Assembly (NCBI GenBank): GCA_001579985.1
Contig: LRSR01000080.1
Span: forward strand, 1-58,701
From: Hypsibius dujardini
Taxonomy: Eukaryota > Tardigrada > Eutardigrada > Parachela > Hypsibiidae
DNA: 58,701 bases
Direction of reading: 5' to 3'
Positions 57,821 to 58,701 of the stretch are shown in pieces. Under the pieces are notes generated by a model, which was not told the origin of the DNA, made no database searches, and saw only the letters and a program-made list of their open reading frames with translations. Both the position numbers and the translations under genes were made by a program. Numbering within the stretch: position 1 is the stretch's first letter; each line of letters starts with the position of its first letter.

Positions 57821-58303
57821 TGACGAGCTCTGACGCTAAGGGGGTGGGGGTCCAGCCGTGGCTGACGTCAGCATATATCGTTTCCATTTTTCGCCAATTT
57901 CCAGCCTCCGCTGGAGTTTTTATCGTTTTTGAGCTTTTTTGTGTTCTCCATCAATTCAACAGTCAATTCTCCATCAATCTCGACGGAAACGATGGCGCTT
58001 AAACGGGTAGGATAGAAGTGCCATTTTGAGTTTGTAGCAAAGTTGTCGAACGCGACTTGCCAATAATTATTTTCCGTTGACAAAAAAAGGAACTTTCTCT
58101 CTACGATGAATTTATGAAATCGTATTGAGACTTTCGCCCGGATTTGGTCAAGACAGTCCAGCATGAAAAGTTTTAGCAGATGGAGGGGGGTCGGCTCGAG
58201 CTGACGTCAGTGCCTGAGGAACAAGGGAGGTTTAGGAATTTCTGACGAGCTCTGACGGAAGAGAGGGAGGAGTAAGGTCGCCTAATATCAGGCGCTGACG
58301 TCA
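57821..58303 (+). promoter_or_regulatory. Cluster of TGACGTCA (CRE-type) palindromes upstream of the last gene
   Basis: Perfect TGACGTCA at 57863-57870, 58202-58209 and 58296-58303. A 15-base direct repeat TGACGAGCTCTGACG occurs at 57821-57835 and 58242-58256. These match ATF/CREB-type binding sites (family knowledge). They lie 270-750 bases upstream of the ATG at 58569. A regulatory role is inferred. Confidence 0.45.
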
Positions 58304-58568
58304 TTGTTGAATGATCCCTTATAGAAAAACATACGGAAATATACATTTTTTTTTAAAAGAAAAAGAAGCCCCTTGCACATCCATTTTTTGTCGTTATTGG
58401 GCGGATTAGGGGTGTACGTATGTCCCACGAATGATAACCATATGGGCGATTGGAGGCGGGGGAGAGGATGTATTTTACTCGTAACTCGTATTTATTTTCT
58501 TTGTTTTATTTAGATTGAAAAAATGGATTAAATTTTGTTTTTATGAAAAATATTATTTCGACTAGAAA

Positions 58569-58701
58569 ATGGACAACGTGTGGTCGTACCTGACTCAGCG
58601 CGGTCGTTCACTTGTTGCCGGCAATTACGGTCATCGCCGAACAGAAGTGAACTACTATGACGAAGACGAGAATGAATGGGAAACCATGGAGGCTGCTGTG
58701 A
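58569..58701 (+). CDS. 5' end of an unidentified gene, cut by the window edge
   Basis: ATG followed by 44 open codons to the right edge (MDNVWSYLTQRGRSLVAG, then an acidic stretch EVNYYDEDENEWETMEAA). There is no signal peptide, so a cytosolic or nuclear protein is likely. Not recognised. The short AT-rich leader and the upstream CRE-type sites support a real 5' end. Confidence 0.55.
   Translation, partial: MDNVWSYLTQRGRSLVAGNYGHRRTEVNYYDEDENEWETMEAAV

Noticed and set aside
57868-58164. Minus-strand ORF of 98 codons between the CRE-type sites
   Set aside because: Composition is suggestive, but no family, splice site or start context supports it.
1-58701. CRISPR arrays, bacterial operons, rRNA genes
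   Set aside because: No spaced direct repeats of CRISPR type, no Shine-Dalgarno-led gene strings and no rRNA-like sequence; the genes are intron-containing.

Overview
The window is eukaryotic, from an animal with a compact genome. Genes are split by GT-AG introns, many only 40-150 bases long, and lie a few kilobases apart on both strands with AT-rich spacers. Gene content (thioester protein, astacin protease, LDL-receptor class A protein, lineage-expanded class A GPCRs, GT92 glycosyltransferase, KDZ-like and mariner elements) fits an ecdysozoan invertebrate. My best guess is a tardigrade, but no feature here proves it. All gene models come from reading frames, splice consensus and phase agreement only.

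Layout. 1-5.8 kb (minus): the 5' two thirds of a thioester/alpha-2-macroglobulin family gene, 13 exons in consistent phase, carrying a MITE in one intron. 6.8-10.2 kb (plus): an eight-exon astacin metalloprotease fused to two bulb-type lectin domains, with a GC-AG first intron and a changed Met-turn. 10.9-12.6 kb (plus): a secreted-type LDLa-repeat protein. 12.7-18.1 kb: mostly noncoding, with a (GACA)n array, a MITE fragment and unidentified ORFs. 18.3-20.2 kb (minus): a class A GPCR. 23.5-25.1 kb (plus): a KDZ-like transposase-derived gene with lesions. 26.1-27.3 kb (plus): a broken LRR C-terminal cap and an unknown gene. 28.5-29.3 kb (plus): a four-helix membrane protein. 30.3-32.4 kb (plus): an unknown multi-exon gene, followed by a minus-strand stonustoxin-family-like fragment with an in-frame stop. 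34-37.2 kb: a GC-rich MITE and a foldback element split by a solo LTR. 37.7-38.8 kb (plus): an intact GT92 gene, then an LTR-like promoter region. 42.5-43.8 kb: a degenerate mariner-type element with near-perfect 32-base terminal repeats and TA target duplications.

44-54.2 kb is a GPCR nursery: one intact two-exon receptor, one frameshifted and truncated tandem copy, one 5'-truncated copy with its downstream flank, two small exon relics, and three copies of the upstream flank. 55.1-56.0 kb holds a trypsin-like gene lacking the His and Asp catalytic segment and carrying two in-frame stops. The right end has dinucleotide and GACA repeats, a cluster of TGACGTCA palindromes, and the first codons of a gene that runs off the edge.

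The intact genes suggest secreted and surface functions (immunity, proteolysis, glycan handling, chemosensing). No operon-like logic is visible. The dominant theme is local duplication and decay of receptors and proteases among small DNA transposons and LTR relics.
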